Origin: Podocnemis expansa
Taxonomy: Eukaryota; Chordata; Testudines; Podocnemididae
Direction of reading: 5' to 3'
Assembly (NCBI GenBank): GCA_007922195.1
Contig: ML682003.1
Span: forward strand, 6,045,694 to 6,109,693
Length of the DNA: 64,000 nt
Of the stretch, positions 48,310 through 61,280 are shown piece after piece. The position numbers were made by a program, and so were the translations under genes. Each line of letters starts with the position of its first letter. The first letter of the stretch is position 1. The notes below the pieces were generated by a model, which was not told the DNA's origin, ran no database searches, and saw only the letters and a list, made by a program, of their open reading frames with translations.

Positions 48310-48560
48310 ATGGCTGACTGGTACAGAATGTGGCCGCCTGCCTCTTCCACTGCCTAAAGTGCCGTGAGCATATCAGCCCTGTCCTCAGGTCCCACCACTG
48401 GCCCCAGTTTAAGGCCTTGATCCTAATCTTCACAGCAGCTAATGGGTCAGACCCTAGCCACTTTGAAGGCCGAACTTGGATCTGTGAAGATCTGGGCAGC
48501 TGTGCTCCGAGACAGAGCTCCTGAGTACTGGGTGCGGAGCATTCTCAGTCAAGGAGAAAC
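48310..48560 (+). mobile_element. L2/CR1-type LINE fragment (RT C-terminus)
   Basis: The plus-strand frame reads CLKCREHISPVLRSHHWPQF then KALILIFTAANGSDPSHFEG. This matches the 'REHISPVLRSLHWLP...FK.L...KALNG..P.YL' C-terminal pattern of L2-type reverse transcriptases. One codon pair is lost after HHWP. No other part of the element was recognised. Confidence 0.7.
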
Positions 48561-49455
48561 AGCCATGGGACAAATACCAGTAGAGACCAGGGAAATCCAG
48601 GATCTTACTGGACTCGGGCATAGCTAGGTCAGGGACTAGCTCTCCCTCTGGGACCAGGCCCCCAGGCCTGCTGTAGCTGCTGACAGTGGCTGAAGGGAGT
48701 CCAGCCATAGCTTTGGAGTAGCTTTCTGCAGGGTCTCAGAGTGAGCACTTGTTCTCCCACTGTCAGGCCGGACTGGAGCATCTGCACCTAGGAATACAGC
48801 CGGGCCGGGCTGGGGGAAGAGAAGTGTGGTTAGCCAGAGCGTGGCTGTATGGACTGCCTTGCCCCATTGCTTCCAGGAGCCGCCTCGGATCTTGGAGCAG
48901 GTTTGTTTTCAGACAAAGAGGAAGCGCTAGCTGTTGAAAGGGGTGGGGACCAGCCAGAGCTGCAGCTTATTCCTCTGTCCACCTGAGCTGGATGTATGAG
49001 TCCTGAACTACCTGTGACCCAAAGCAAACAGGTGGGGAAATGAGACCTGGTGCAGAGAAATGGGGCAGCTGAGGCTGATAGACACCTGCTCATCCTGGTG
49101 CCAGAAGGGGGATAGAAACGTCCACTGGGGCTGGGAAAACCCGTCTTGCCAGCTCCTTGGGAGTTTGGTGGATGGGGAGTGCATCAGGACAGGGTCGCTA
49201 ATGTTCACAGGTGTGCATAGCTGTACTGCATAGCAGGTCTCTGCCCTTGGCTTGATCTGACTGTCATCCAGTGGGACAGAAAGGGGGCATGTTTGTTGAC
49301 ATCTAAACAGACTCATCGTCTTGGGCAAGGCCCCTTCTGGACTTCAGTCAGAGGGGGAGCATCATCTTGTCTGTGTACCTGCACCAGCGTTTCCCTTCCA
49401 GACACCCTGTCCTGCGTTCCAGCACAGTGCTGCCCGCCCGCTTTAGAGTAGTGCT

Positions 49456-49469
49456 GGGGGGGGGGGGGG
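49456..49469. repeat. G14 homopolymer
   Basis: Fourteen consecutive G residues. The length is likely to be polymorphic or a sequencing uncertainty. Confidence 0.9.
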
Positions 49470-49864
49470 ACAGGGGCAGTGCAGGAGGAGTGTGGCAAAG
49501 AAACGCATGTGCAAAACAGTGTGAGAATTACACTAAGCATGTGCCAAAACTGACGCTTCCGCACTTTGCATCAGCTCCTGCTGCCTCGTTGAGGGCCACC
49601 CCCTGCCCCCAGGTTCACAGACACAAGCTCCACCTGATTTGAAACTGCGTGGTAACATTCTCTGGTACACGGCTGGTGGGTCCCGGGGGGAGGCGCACAC
49701 AAGGGACGGCCGCGTGTGTCTCATTGCATTTTCCGTGCACGCCTGCTGCTTGGACCAGTGACGCTGCTACCCACAAGGAATGCTTCTGAGAACTGGGACA
49801 CGTGAAAGGGGGAGGTTGTGTTAGAAACACCCTCCCAGCCACGATCTAGGGATTTTGCTGCATC

Positions 49865-49945
49865 TGTGGGCCCGGGTTCTAGTCCTGGCTGCTGTTGGAT
49901 CTTGGTCCAGGTTCTTTCCCGTCTCTAAAGTAGTATCGCTTGACT
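49865..49945 (+). repeat. MIR SINE fragment
   Basis: gcccgggttctagtcctggctgct then ggatcttggtccaggttctttcccgtctctaaa follows the MIR order (box B, then the core, then the ctctgt.. motif), strongly diverged. Confidence 0.55.
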
Positions 49946-50009
49946 GTGGCTGCCACAGGGCAGGCAGTGAGGGGATGCTGGGGGGGGGCTGTTAAACTAG
50001 TGGAAAGCC

Positions 50010-50235
50010 ATTTGTGTACTGAGTGTTATGACTTCATCCGAAGGATCTAAAGAGGCTGCATTGGTTGAATGTGTCCCCCTTCCTTCCCTGCTGGTTTTTA
50101 AAAATAGCTAGCACAGCCGGCAGGCGCCATTGCCAGGCTCAGCCCTAGAGGTGGGGACTCTTTCCAAAGCCCTCTCTCCAACTCGGTAACCACTAATATG
50201 AAAATAAAAAATAACCATTTCCAGCCGCGTAAAGC
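50010..50235. promoter_or_regulatory. AT-rich island with MEF2-type site (candidate enhancer)
   Basis: Low-GC sequence in a GC-rich intron, with TTAAAAATAG at 50098-50107 matching the MEF2 consensus YTAWWWWTAR. A second AT block (aatatgaaaataaaaaataacc) lies near 50198. No repeat family was recognised. The regulatory role is inference only. Confidence 0.25.
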
Positions 50236-52309
50236 TGAACAGCTCCCAGGAACGATGTGAAAACCCCAGCCCTGAGCCCCGCTCCCTGGAAGGGCTGGGA
50301 AACGTTAGACGTGTCCTGCTCACAAGCTACCCCGGGCCTCTGACTCATTAGGCACTGAACAGGACTGGCTCTCCTGGCTCCCTTGCTGTTGGGGGGTGTC
50401 ACCTTGCCACTTGGCTGGCACTGACACAAAGCAGCAGGGCTGGTGGACCTTCAGGGCAGCAGAGAGCATGCACTCCAGACCATCCAAGAACTGGCCTGTC
50501 TTTGCGGCGTCAAGGCTAGACCCTGCCAGCCAGCGGCAACCTCATTTCCCCAGGAAAGGCAGCGCTGGGTGAGCCCACCCGGCTCCCTGGCCCCGGCTCG
50601 CAAGGCGCCAACATCCCAAATCCCATCTTCCCCTGCACTGATTTATTGGTAGGCGGAAGCCGGTGAAATGTCTCTTTCCCCTCCGCCTGGCCTGCGTGCC
50701 TCCGAGCACTTAGCATCCCGAGCTTCCTGGCTGGGAATGTCTTTACTTCCTGCCCTCACTTGGTGTGGCTTGGTTTTTTCTCCAGTCCCCTGTCTGTCTC
50801 CCCTGAGGGAAGGTCCCAGGGTATCCCAGTATGTTCAATTGTTTCTGTGACACTCTCCCAGTAGCACATGGGCAGTGGTATCCCAGTTGGTTGGGTTGCT
50901 CCTTTTATATGTGTGGTCCTCGTCTCTCCTTCTCCGACAGGATGGGGACAGGGTATGGAAATCACGAGACTCCCCCTGGCTATTTCACACCCTGGGCTGA
51001 AGCCTTGTTAGCTGTCATTTCACCCCCTTTGTATTATGGCTTCCTGAGCTGGCGAACTGGACTGTGAAGAGCAGAGAGGGCTTGGGGCCCGGGCTCACCT
51101 CACTTTTGACAGTGGCTGGTTCGTGTTGGCAGTGAGCAGGCACACAGTAGCGTGCTGGCACTGAGGTAATGCTGGGAAAGGAGCCCAGCCTCAGTGTCCC
51201 ATCTTGCTCTCAGGCCACCCCAAGACCCAGGTGTCCTGGGAGAGGAGCAGACTTGGCAGCTTCAGCCAGCTGCCCTGCAGAGGGCCAGATCTTTGGACAA
51301 AGGCCTCCAGTCCTGTCCCATCCCCTCTCTGGGCTGGGAATCCTCCCACTGGCCATGAAGTGTTCCTTAGGTCCCTGCCATGGCCCAACTCCAGGGCTCA
51401 TCTGTGCTTTCCTGTCCTCCCCCCTCCCCATATTGTGCAGGACTATTGTTGACCCTTGTTCCCCATGGCATTCATGTCTCACTTCTGGCCTCTCTCATAG
51501 CCCTTCCTGTGCCCATCTCTCATCCTTCTTAGGACCAGTAGCTCCCTGCTGAGCCTGGCTTGGTCTTTCCGGACAGGGAGCACTTCTGCTTGCACTGGCT
51601 CCCAGGAGGGGCTCTGTCCTGACCAGCCTGGAGCCTGCCAAGTTTTCTGCTATAGTGCCTCATAGAGAGGGGCTTCCTAGTGGGGTACCTTGGGTGCCAC
51701 CAGCCTGTAGCTCTGGGATGGAGATGCCCCACGGTGTGTGCTGGGTTAAGCAAATTCCCATTGACTGAGCATGAATTTGCTACCATGCTTCAGATACACC
51801 TCCCGTCCCCTGCGGTTGGCTTGAGGTGCTGCTGGTAACCTGAGGTAGCTGCTGGAGGCCAGCAGATCCTGGCTCCAGGGTGTTCTTCCCTCCGGCTGGC
51901 CAAGCAGAAAACACGGCACCCCTCATCTGCCCCGAGGAGGTTTGGAGCGCCGTCTTCCATGCAGGCTTTGCTCTGCCATGTGTAATTTATTTCCCAGGAA
52001 AACCAAGCTCAGCTGCAGCATCTAGTTTTCACGGAGTCCCAGCTTTCCCCAGGTCTCCAGCTGCATTTCATGGTGCCATATGGGGACTAAGCAACTCGCC
52101 CTCAGCTACGCCACTGCATGGCCTGCTAACTTCCGGTCCTGGGCTCGACTGCTGCTTTGGGGAGGCAGCAGGGCTGTTTTGCCAGGCACTAGAGCGTTGT
52201 GACCCAGGCTATTGAAGTGGAAGGCTGTGAGCAGACCAGGGGGAAGGGAGAGCTAGAGGTTTAGGGTGAGGAGCAGAGCAGGGCCTTACAAGAAGGGTAG
52301 TTTGTGCCT

Positions 52310-52928
52310 TGTCTAAACTGTACTCATTTTAATTACACAGATTACTCCGGCTTTATATTATTGTATCAATGACATGAAACACCAGCATGTATTGATCCAA
52401 CCCTGCCAAATGCAGCACCTGGGGCTTGGGAGCAGGACAGCCCAAAGCTGGAGGTGGGGGTGGAGTGTTTTTTCTACCTCTGCTCCACAAAACCTGGGGA
52501 AGGGCAACGTCCTCCTTCCTTCCCCAGGAGCAGTCCTGTGTCTTTGCACCGAGATCGAGACAGCAGCTTCCCTTCCAGAGAATCTGTAGATCAGCTTTTC
52601 CACCTCTCTGTTTCACGGGGCAGGCTGGCACAGCCTTTGCCGTCTGTTGCATGTCATGTCCCTGGGTAGCTGCTATTGCTCTCAGTACCGCCATGTCTGG
52701 ACCCTCCTGGAGTTCCCGCGCAAGTCCCTGTCTGCCATCTGCCATCGCAGCCAGCAAAGAGGATGTTTAGTCTGTCCGGGGCCGGTGCCTTCCCCTGGGT
52801 GAAGCTGTGCGGCTCTCTGTGGCAGCAGGGTGAAGGCAGGAATGTCCGTGTCTTTGTTTGGTGTGTGTGGCTTTCTCATCCCTCCTCCTTCCGCTCCTTC
52901 TTCTCGTCCTTCCTGAATCTGTAATCGT
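52310..52928 (-). other. SCX: SCX 3' UTR (predicted)
   Basis: The sequence after the TAG runs through a stretch with no splice-site or repeat signature to an A/T-rich patch at 52325-52385, unusual in this GC-rich neighbourhood. That patch holds ATTAAA and an AATATAAAG motif on the minus strand. The end point is an estimate. Confidence 0.45.
52328..52333 (-). terminator. SCX: Candidate SCX polyadenylation signal ATTAAA
   Basis: ATTAAA on the minus strand, about 600 bases past the SCX stop codon and within a local AT-rich island. AATATAAAG a little further 5' (around 52350) is an alternative. Cleavage would be expected near 52300-52315. Confidence 0.45.
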
Positions 52929-52967
52929 CTAACTCCGAATCGCCGTCTTCCTGTCTCGGTCTTTGCT
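52929..52967 (-). CDS. SCX: Scleraxis exon 2 coding part, residues 174-185 and stop
   Basis: Read on the minus strand, a pyrimidine-rich acceptor (cctcctgtgcag) is followed by 12 codons, SKDRDRKTAIRS, and TAG. This is the invariant C-terminus of vertebrate scleraxis. It joins exon 1 in phase 0, so that NQRKL is followed directly by SKDRD. The coding part is only 39 bases including the stop, far too short to stand out as an open frame. Without it the protein would appear to read into the intron and gain an artificial tail. Confidence 0.96.
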   Translation of the reverse strand, partial: SKDRDRKTAIRS

Positions 52968-53805
52968 CTGCACAGGAGGGAGAGAGGGCCGAGTTAGAAA
53001 AACACACCTGGGGCTGGGAGCCTGATCTTATAGTGGGACCGCTCTAGGGAAGCGCTGTACTGCTTCCACTGCGTTGCTGGGGTTGCCACGCTGGAAATTT
53101 GAAAGTATCACCTGGCTCAAAGTGCTGCCTGCTTCCCGGCTGCGTTCCCTGCTCCTACCAAATGCCCTGGCAGCCTCTCTCACCTTTTCTCATCCCTGTG
53201 TTCTCACTCTTCCCCTCTCCCTGTTGCCTGCGCCACAGAGCCGTTCTCTACATCATCTGCCCTGCCTTTGGGCTGGCCTGCTGCTGCCACCGTCCCCGCC
53301 CAGTCCAAGAGCAGACCACGGCACCAGACACCTCCATCCCTCCAGCAAGCTCTGTGGCTAGCAGATTCTATCTTGGGACCTTCCCATCGTCCCTAGCCCT
53401 CCCCTCCGTGCCCTGCACCCTTCACTATGTTCCAGGGGCCCCTGAAGTCTGCTGCGGCCAGACATGGGCCCCTGGAAGCCTGCAGGGTTGGGGCCCGAGG
53501 CTATGTGTTCCTTGGGCCACGAAGCAGCAGTGCGCGTTGTCAGAGACCCCCTGGCCCTGGCCCTGGCCCTGGCCTAGAACCCTCCTGGTGGCGCTAGGGA
53601 CGAAGGGAGAGCGCTCTCCCTTAACCAGAACTGCTGCCCTGTGTTAGCAAGTGCTTGCTTTGCTGTGGGGGGGGGGTTGCCCCCTGCCAAGTAGGGGATA
53701 GGGGGTCTGCACCTTTGCTGAGGTTGCTGCAGGCTTCCCCAGCTGGGGCCAGCTCTCCCGGTCACCTTCGGCCGGGTTTCCTCCCCGCGGCGGCCCGCCG
53801 CCGCT

Positions 53806-53839
53806 CCCCCCCCCCCTTTGTTACTGGGGGGGGGGGGGG
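53806..53839. repeat. C11-N9-G14 perfect inverted repeat in the SCX intron
   Basis: Eleven C, then tttgttact, then fourteen G, directly following a CpG-dense stretch (ccgcggcggcccgccgccgc). It can form an all-GC hairpin, or a G-quadruplex/i-motif on opposite strands. It is about 850 bp upstream (transcript sense) of the last SCX exon. Confidence 0.9.
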
Positions 53840-56800
53840 CCTTCTGCTCCAAAATGGTCAAATTAAATTTCCCAGATGTTCAGGCCCCAGGAGTTCCCGT
53901 GCTGTCTGGAGAGGAAATGGGGATTCGGAAAATCCCGCCTCATATTTTTCCCCTATCACCTTGCCTTTCCGCTGCCGTTAAGTGTGTCAGGAACAGTAAA
54001 TTATAGGACTGAGGCTCCATCCCATCTTGCAGATACTCAGGGGGGATCCAGCACCCTGCACCAGAAGAGGGCACCAGCTGAAGCCCAAGTGCATGGCCAG
54101 GGCTCTGGCTGGCGTGCTGGTTGTTTGAGAGTCCAGCCCGTGTGCTAGTGACTGCCCTGCCAACAGAGGACCTGTGCAGTCATCCGTCGCCCCGCCTGTT
54201 GGGCCAGTGCTCTGCGCTGACCCTGCCGCAGCAGACGCACACAAGCCCAGCGCTCGCCCAGAATGCCACCCTACCCTGGCTCTCTGGGGACACTTCGAGA
54301 TGGCACCCGCCCCAGCAGCTGCGCCCTCATCAGGGCTGGTGCTTAGCAAATAACTTCATGCCCACTAGGGACCATCTACCAAGTCCCAGCTCTGCTGAGG
54401 GAGAAGGGGCATTGCTGGTTTAGAAGAGCAGGGATTTTCTTTCCTTGCCTGTGGGCCCACAGAGAACAGAAACAGATTCACCTCTCAGCACGACACCTGC
54501 CCTATCTGCTCCTAGTACCCACATTTGCCCTCCAGTTACATCTGGCAATGTCTCTGGCCTTCTCGTGCGGAGCCCTTGCCCTGCCATGGCCCATCTGGCA
54601 GCCTTCCCCGAACACAGCCTTGGTTCCAAACCTACAGCAATGGGTCAGGAGCACTGGGGTGGGGCTACAGCTCTGCCTGTTGGCTCTCTGACCCTCCCAC
54701 TCAGCCACAGGGCAGGGGCAGGTCTGTGGAGCAGAGAAACAGGCGGGCCCCACAGGGCCTCAGCGCCCTGCTGCATTTATCTGTACAGGTGTCTGCTTTC
54801 CTCTGCTGCTTTCCTCTGCTTAGCTAATGCTTCCCACCAGCCCTGCTTGTTTGTGGCCAGCGTGCAATCCCCCAGCCCTGAGCACTGAAGGCTGCCCTCT
54901 TGGGGCGTGGTGTTTCTGGTTCCCAAGGGCAGCAACTCGATGCCCGTGCTGTCCCCTCCTGTGGGGACTGACAGGGGCTAGGGTCTAGTTGTCTCGTGGT
55001 TCAGGGAGGAGCTGTGTGCCATGTAGGAACTCTCCGACCCCTCACTGGGTACAGGGGCGGGCTGATTCCTATCCCTCTGTCCTGCTTCCATGACTTCTGT
55101 GGTGCTGGATTCTCATGGCCCTTCCCTGAGCTTCTCCGAGTGCTAGGGGAGAGTGGGCTTGGCAAAGGATCAGCTGGCCCTGCTGTTTAATCCCGCACAC
55201 ACATCCAAGCTGAATATCCCACTGCCCACCTCAAAACACTGCAGCCTCTCGCCCCATTGCTCCCAACTGCCCTGTTGTTGCCCCATGTGTCATACGGGAG
55301 GCTGCGTGCCCCATGGCGCCGTGGGCACCGGGGACACAGAGCTGGCCATTCCAAAAGGACAGGATCCTTCCCTGCTCCCAGCACCACCCTGTGCCCTTTG
55401 CAGAGTGGATGAGCTTGTTCCCATGCTTGCACTTCAGCTCAGACCTGTTAGTGCTCACTACCTACCCGGAGCACAGGGGGGAGCCAGACCTGGTTCCCTT
55501 TGTGCCCAAGCCTGCCTGGCTGTCCTTGAACAGGAGTCCCCTCGGTCTCCCATGGGGGTGCAGGAGCAGTTTAGGATACAGGTGAGTATTAGAAAGGCAG
55601 TCCACTCCTGGTTCGCCCCAGGGAGCTGGGGCACATGGCAGTGCCTTGTGGATAGGGGTCCTGGGTGCTAATCGCCTCCTGCTGCAGGAGTGGGTCTGCC
55701 CCCTTATTGTCCTGACCTAGCCCACTTTGCTGCTCAGCATGAGGGCAGGTTGCAGAGTCACTTCCTGCTTGTTTTCTGCCCCTGCTGTGGCGTGAGGACT
55801 GGACTTGAGAGCGACCTAGGCTCCCTGCCACTTCTCTGCTCCCCCGGTGCCCGTGGCTCTTCTGGTCACATTGTAGGAGCTGGAGCTGGAGACAGTAAAT
55901 CCACATCCCCCATGTGGCTCCTGATGGGCTCCAAGTGGCTAATTAGCATCAGGGGATCCCAGGACAGGAAACAACTGTCTGCGCCAAGGTGTCAGCCTTT
56001 CCTGCAGCCCATCGCCCTGTGGCTGGGGAGCAGCCCCAGTGCTGTGAGCCGCCAGCCCCGTGCCTTTCCTGGGAAGAGCACAGACCTGCCCACCGTTCCT
56101 CATTCTCCACCAGAGCCATTCGCTGAGCCCCCAGCCGGGACCCTCGGGGAGGGCTTGTCTGTGCGTAGATGTGCTTGTCCCATGGCAAGAGCGTCAGTCC
56201 TGATTCACGCAGCCCCCTGAAATTGGTAGCCTCTGACCAGCTCCATGTCTGCACAGCCCTGCTGGGGGGGCAGCCTGTGGTTTCACGGGGACTCCCTGTG
56301 AGCTGTACTGTCCCGGCTCGACTATGAAGCTCGGGGGAGAAGAGGGCCCTGGCGGAGCAGGGCTGCTGGCTCTAAAGGGAGGAGCTGTGGAAGTGCCCCC
56401 ATGGCAGAGCGGTTCCCCCGGCTGTGTCCCTCTGGCGTATGGGTTGTTTTCCCTCCAGTGGGTACAGTGCCAGGGGGCCTGCCAAGGGACACAGGTGGCC
56501 TTTTCTCCCGCCTCACAGCCCTGTCCCACCTTAAGGGGAGAACAACTGGCTTTTCTGTCTTGTCTTACTCCTGGCCTTGCCTGCTGCCTTTCCAGGCCTT
56601 GCAGTTCCTGGGGCTTCCTCCCTGCAATGGGGCCCCAAGACCTCTCCTGGCTGTAAACTGTGTGTGGGGATCCCTGCTCCCCAGCCCAGATTGGAGGGGC
56701 TGCCTCCATGGGCACCAAGGGAGGTCTGTGGCCCCGGGGCTTGGCTGCTCCACAGCTTCTCCATGTTGCTTTTCCCAGCTCTGATTTCCTCGGCTCCGAG

Positions 56801-59800
56801 ACACTGTCCTGGGACAGTCCACTTCCCGCCTGAGCTCCTAACAACAGAGCCAGGAGGTCACTTTCAGCCAGGGAACTGTGTCTGGGGTGGGTTTTGTTTG
56901 ATGTCTGCCCCCAAACCAGGCCCAGTATGGATGGCTGTTCCCAGCATTGTCATTGCAGCGGAAATGGTTCTGCCCCATGGTGTCTATAATCCAGTCGGGC
57001 TGTGCTGTGCTGGCCAAAAGTGACAGGGCAGTGGGCTGCGGCTGTCTAAACTCAGAGCAGTAGAGAGATTCTTGTGATTTTGTGACCAACCAGCTATTTC
57101 TACCCTTACTGCTGGGCCTAGGACCAGAGACCTTTGCTAGTGTCTACAGCGTCCCTTCCTCCATCGCTGATCAGTAATCAGCCAGCCGTCAGCACTGATT
57201 CTGGGCCCAGGGAGCCTGGCCAGCACGGCCAGAGCTGTTTCCCATGGGCTTTTTGTACTGCAGTGTGGCAAGCACGGGCTCTCAAGGGAGGCGTGCATGG
57301 TAACTCACATGGAGCATGGTGTAGCTCAGCTGCCTGGAAGAAAGGGCTGTAGGCGCCCCAGCAGCTGCAAGGAGGGACAGAGGAAGGGAGGCACGTTCTT
57401 TACTGAGAGCCACAGCCTTCATTTTCCTCTGCTAATGCTGTACAAAACCTAGGTGACTTTCCTCCCTGGTAACACCACTCCTAGTTTACTGCGTGTTTCC
57501 TTCGCCCTGTGTGTGCCTCACTCAGCCAGGGGGGGCATCTGGGACAAGCCCTGGCAGATTGCAGAGCTGGAGCCCCCTAACCCATTAAAGATGTGGGTGC
57601 TGCGCCCACATGTTGGGGTGGGGGTAGGCAGGTCAGGGAAGCACAGGGAAGAAGTGAACAGTCGTCTGCGTGTTGGTGTCTCAGGCTTTGCATGCTAGCT
57701 CCTTATGTTAGTGTAACCAGTACTAGCCAGGGGTGTGAAAAAGCGCCCTCCTGAGTGACGCAAGGGCTGCATGAGTGGGAGAGTGTCTCCTCACCAACAC
57801 TGCTGTGGCCCTGACAGGAGAAAGCATCTGCACTGATAGCGCTCTAGGCTGGCCTCACTCGTGGGGAGCGAAAGGTCTTGTTCTGCCCCCCTTCTGTCTT
57901 CCTTCAGCTAGATGTGTTCAGAAAGCTGGGTCGCCCAGCCCTGTGGGAGTAGTTTGTCCGAGTGTGTCCTAGCTTTGGTGGTGCTGGGGAGGAGGGGTGT
58001 CGGTGAACTGTTTTAAAGGAAGGGCATGGCAGCGTGGCCTTGAGATGAGACCCTCTCCTGTCCTGCAAGCCGTGGCAGCAGGGTACTGAGGGAGAGCAAG
58101 TCACGCAGCGTGACCCTGGGAAGCCACGTCACCCATTTCTGTCCATTCCTGTTGGCGAGCCAGAGCAACGCTGAACCACTGCTGAGAAGCATTTGCAGCA
58201 CCCCTGAGAGACATGTGGCGGGTGTGTTTGTGCCAAGTCCCAGCCCCAAGGGGATGTTCACAACTGTGTGGGACCCTAGAACGGGGTGAGTTATCCAGCC
58301 TGAATGTCTCCCATGCTTCTCTCTCCCCTGGCCATGGGGCAAGTCTCCTGATTTTCAGTGGTCTCTAACCTAGTCGGGTGCCAAACTGCTCCCTTTCTGT
58401 CTGGGGTGAGGATGCTTGGAGGCTTGAGGAGAAACCTGGCTAGGGCCTGTGTCCTCCCTGCTAACTTTAACCTGGGGCAGTTTGAAGCCAGCTGCCTACC
58501 TCCTTTCATACGGGGTTTACCTCCAACCCAGCTGACTCAAGGTCAGTCTGTGCCTGTGGAGAGCTGAGTATCAAAGAGGAAGCCGTGCATTTAGCCTCTT
58601 GGGGGCAGATTTTCTCCTGGACACAGATAAAATTAATGGAAGCCCATCTGCAGGTGGGCATGCAAACTGCCCTCCCCGTGGCCTCTGCAGTGAGAGGAAC
58701 TTGCATGCGTGTGAGGGCAGGAGCTGTCATTTCACTGCTAGTGTATGCTCCATGGGTGAGAAATCCTCTGTAGGAACATTTTATATGTCTAAATGTCGGG
58801 GTCCTACTGCCCAGTGCCTGGTTTTAGAGTTCATGGAAAGTGCTTTTCCAGGGAGCTGCTTTCTCCAGAAAGTGGAAGGCTTCATCTTCCTAGCACTCAA
58901 CAGCCCGGAGTGGGCCCTTCCACTTAGCGTCAAACCAATGATGCTGTTTTTACAACTGCAGTAGAGATCATGGTAATTTCACTATGTGCTGAAAACACTG
59001 CAACTCAAGACTTGGTCTGCTGCTGAAAGCAGTGGCGGGGTTCAGAGCCAGATACCGAGCCTCAGAGAGTTACCTCACTGCGAGGTCTGCCATGGAGGCC
59101 AGGCACCTGTAGGTCGCCAGGCAAGGTCACCACCTTGCCCTCCCACAGGGTTTACTTCATTCAAAACCGTCTTGCCTCCATTCTTTGGCAGTGGGATCCC
59201 TGACGTGCTAATTAGCCCATGGCAAAAATGTACCTTTTTTTCAGGGAAGACCATACCCTGCAGTGAGAATTGCCACAAGGGTGCCAGGGGCCAAATTGTA
59301 GAGAATCGCCTAGACAAGCTTAAAGGTCAGATAAGGCTGCTGCCCTCAGATCAGGATGCCAGAGAGCTGAACCTCCCCATGTGTCTTGGCACAGGATGGT
59401 CAGGAGTGCCCAGGGCCGGGGCTTGCCCTAATGACGCATGATTTTTGGGAGTCGGGGGAAGGAGTGGTGCCAGCGAGAGGTGGAGAGAGCTAGTACTGTG
59501 AGAAAACAGGGCAGTTGTACACAAAGCAAAGGGCAACTAACCAGAAAAAGTCTTTCACGGCTCTGCTAGGCAGGCAGCTTTGCCCTCTATATAATGGGAT
59601 TGAAGGCCTCGCACTTGGTACAAAGCCGACCTGCCTCGGGCAGGGCTTTGAGATCTGGGATTGAGGTGGGCAGGGGGTGGGTGAGTGGTAGTTTACGCCT
59701 TTCCTGTGCGCTGAGGGCACCAGTTGATTCTCTGCCGCTGATGGGGCAGGCACGGGTCTCTGAGGAGTGACTGAAATGGTCCCTTGCTGGCGTTCCTCCC

Positions 59801-61264
59801 TCCCCTCACGCAATCTCTCATTTTGGTAAAGTGGAGGTGGGATATTTGTGGGCTCTCTCCAAGACCTCCGAAAGTTGCTCATGAATCTCCCTTCTGTGTC
59901 ACCACCACTTCCCCAGCCCTTGAGGCCATGTGTAGGCTCCCTGTCCTAGTCTGAGTGTTTGGGGAGCTGCCCCAGTGTGCACTGCAAGTTGGGGAGCCTC
60001 TCTGGAGTCTCTGCTTGTGGGGTGACTGAAGGGGGTTGAGAACCCAGGCAGGGTTTGTGCCATTCGTGGTGCAGGGCATGACGGCTCTGCCTGTTTGTAC
60101 CTTGAAAACATGGGGCTGCTGAGTTTTGCTCCGGACCAGCCATGCTGGCGGCCTCCAGCGTGTGCTCTGTGCTCCTTCATCTGAACTGCGCTGAGTCCGT
60201 AACCAGCTTCCCTGCTGCGTGCTCAGTTGGTGACAGGGGTCCAGACAGGCCCCTGGGTGCTGTGACTGCTCATTCTTTTCCACCACTTTGCGCCCCTCTC
60301 TCAGTGTGGGACCGTGCCTATTGCTTGCACCTTGGGTTCCACAGGCTGCCCTGGCAGGCAAGTCGTGAGCTTTTAATCTTAAAGGTGAGGAGAGGGAGCT
60401 TTTCCATCTGTCCCTGCCTGGGGCATGCTCTCCATGGGAAAAAGGATGCTTTTGAAAACTTCTCCCTGGAGGGCTGAAATGATGGTGTCCTCTGAGATCA
60501 GCTCCCCTCCCTGCCCTTCTGATTGGTGGATGCCCGGGGATCTCTCATGCGCAAAGGGACCTGGTTCTTTTCACGGCCCCATTGTGTCTAGGAAAGCTCT
60601 GCCGAGAGTCAGTGCTCTCCCCTCCGCTGCGCTGCTGCTCCTGCCTCCCTTTCTCTTGGGTCTGGGGAGCTGCGTGGAGATGGCAGAGCTGGAGGGTGCA
60701 TCCTTCAGGATGCAGCTGCCCCTGCATCTCCCTGCAAGTCGGTGGGCTCAGGTGCTGGCCATAGGCCGGGTGGCTGTTGTGGGTGCATGGGCCGAGTTCA
60801 GTAACCGGCTCACTGGCCAGCTTCTCTGCTTCCCTTTCCTCATTTTCAAACGCCCTTTCCCATACAGCCCTTGTAGGGACTATGGGGTGTCTCAGGCCAT
60901 GTGAGGGTCTCTAGGTGGGCAGCGGTGTGACTCAGCCAGTTGAGAAATCACTGCTGGAGGGCAGATGCCTGAAGAGGCCTCACTTCCCCTGAGCCCTGCC
61001 GTGCCTGGGGCCATTTTGCCTGCCTCAGGAGAGCCCCATCCCGGGGAGAGCCTCACTCAGACACTAGCCCTCGAGATGGGCCTGCTAAACTCTGTCTGCA
61101 AGCAATGTGCGTACACGCCAGGGAGCGGCATGGCGCTGTCCGCTCTCACCATCATGGCCCACGCAGGCCTGTTGGCATCACTATCTTTCCATCCCTGGGC
61201 GGCCGAGGGAGAATCGCCCATGGGAGCTGACAGACTCCAGCTCTTGCTAGAATGGGCTGGTCTG

Positions 61265-61280
61265 CCCCCCCCCCCCCCCC
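61265..61280. repeat. C16 homopolymer in the SCX intron
   Basis: Sixteen C residues, which read as G16 in the SCX transcript, about 730 bases downstream of the exon 1 donor. Confidence 0.9.
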
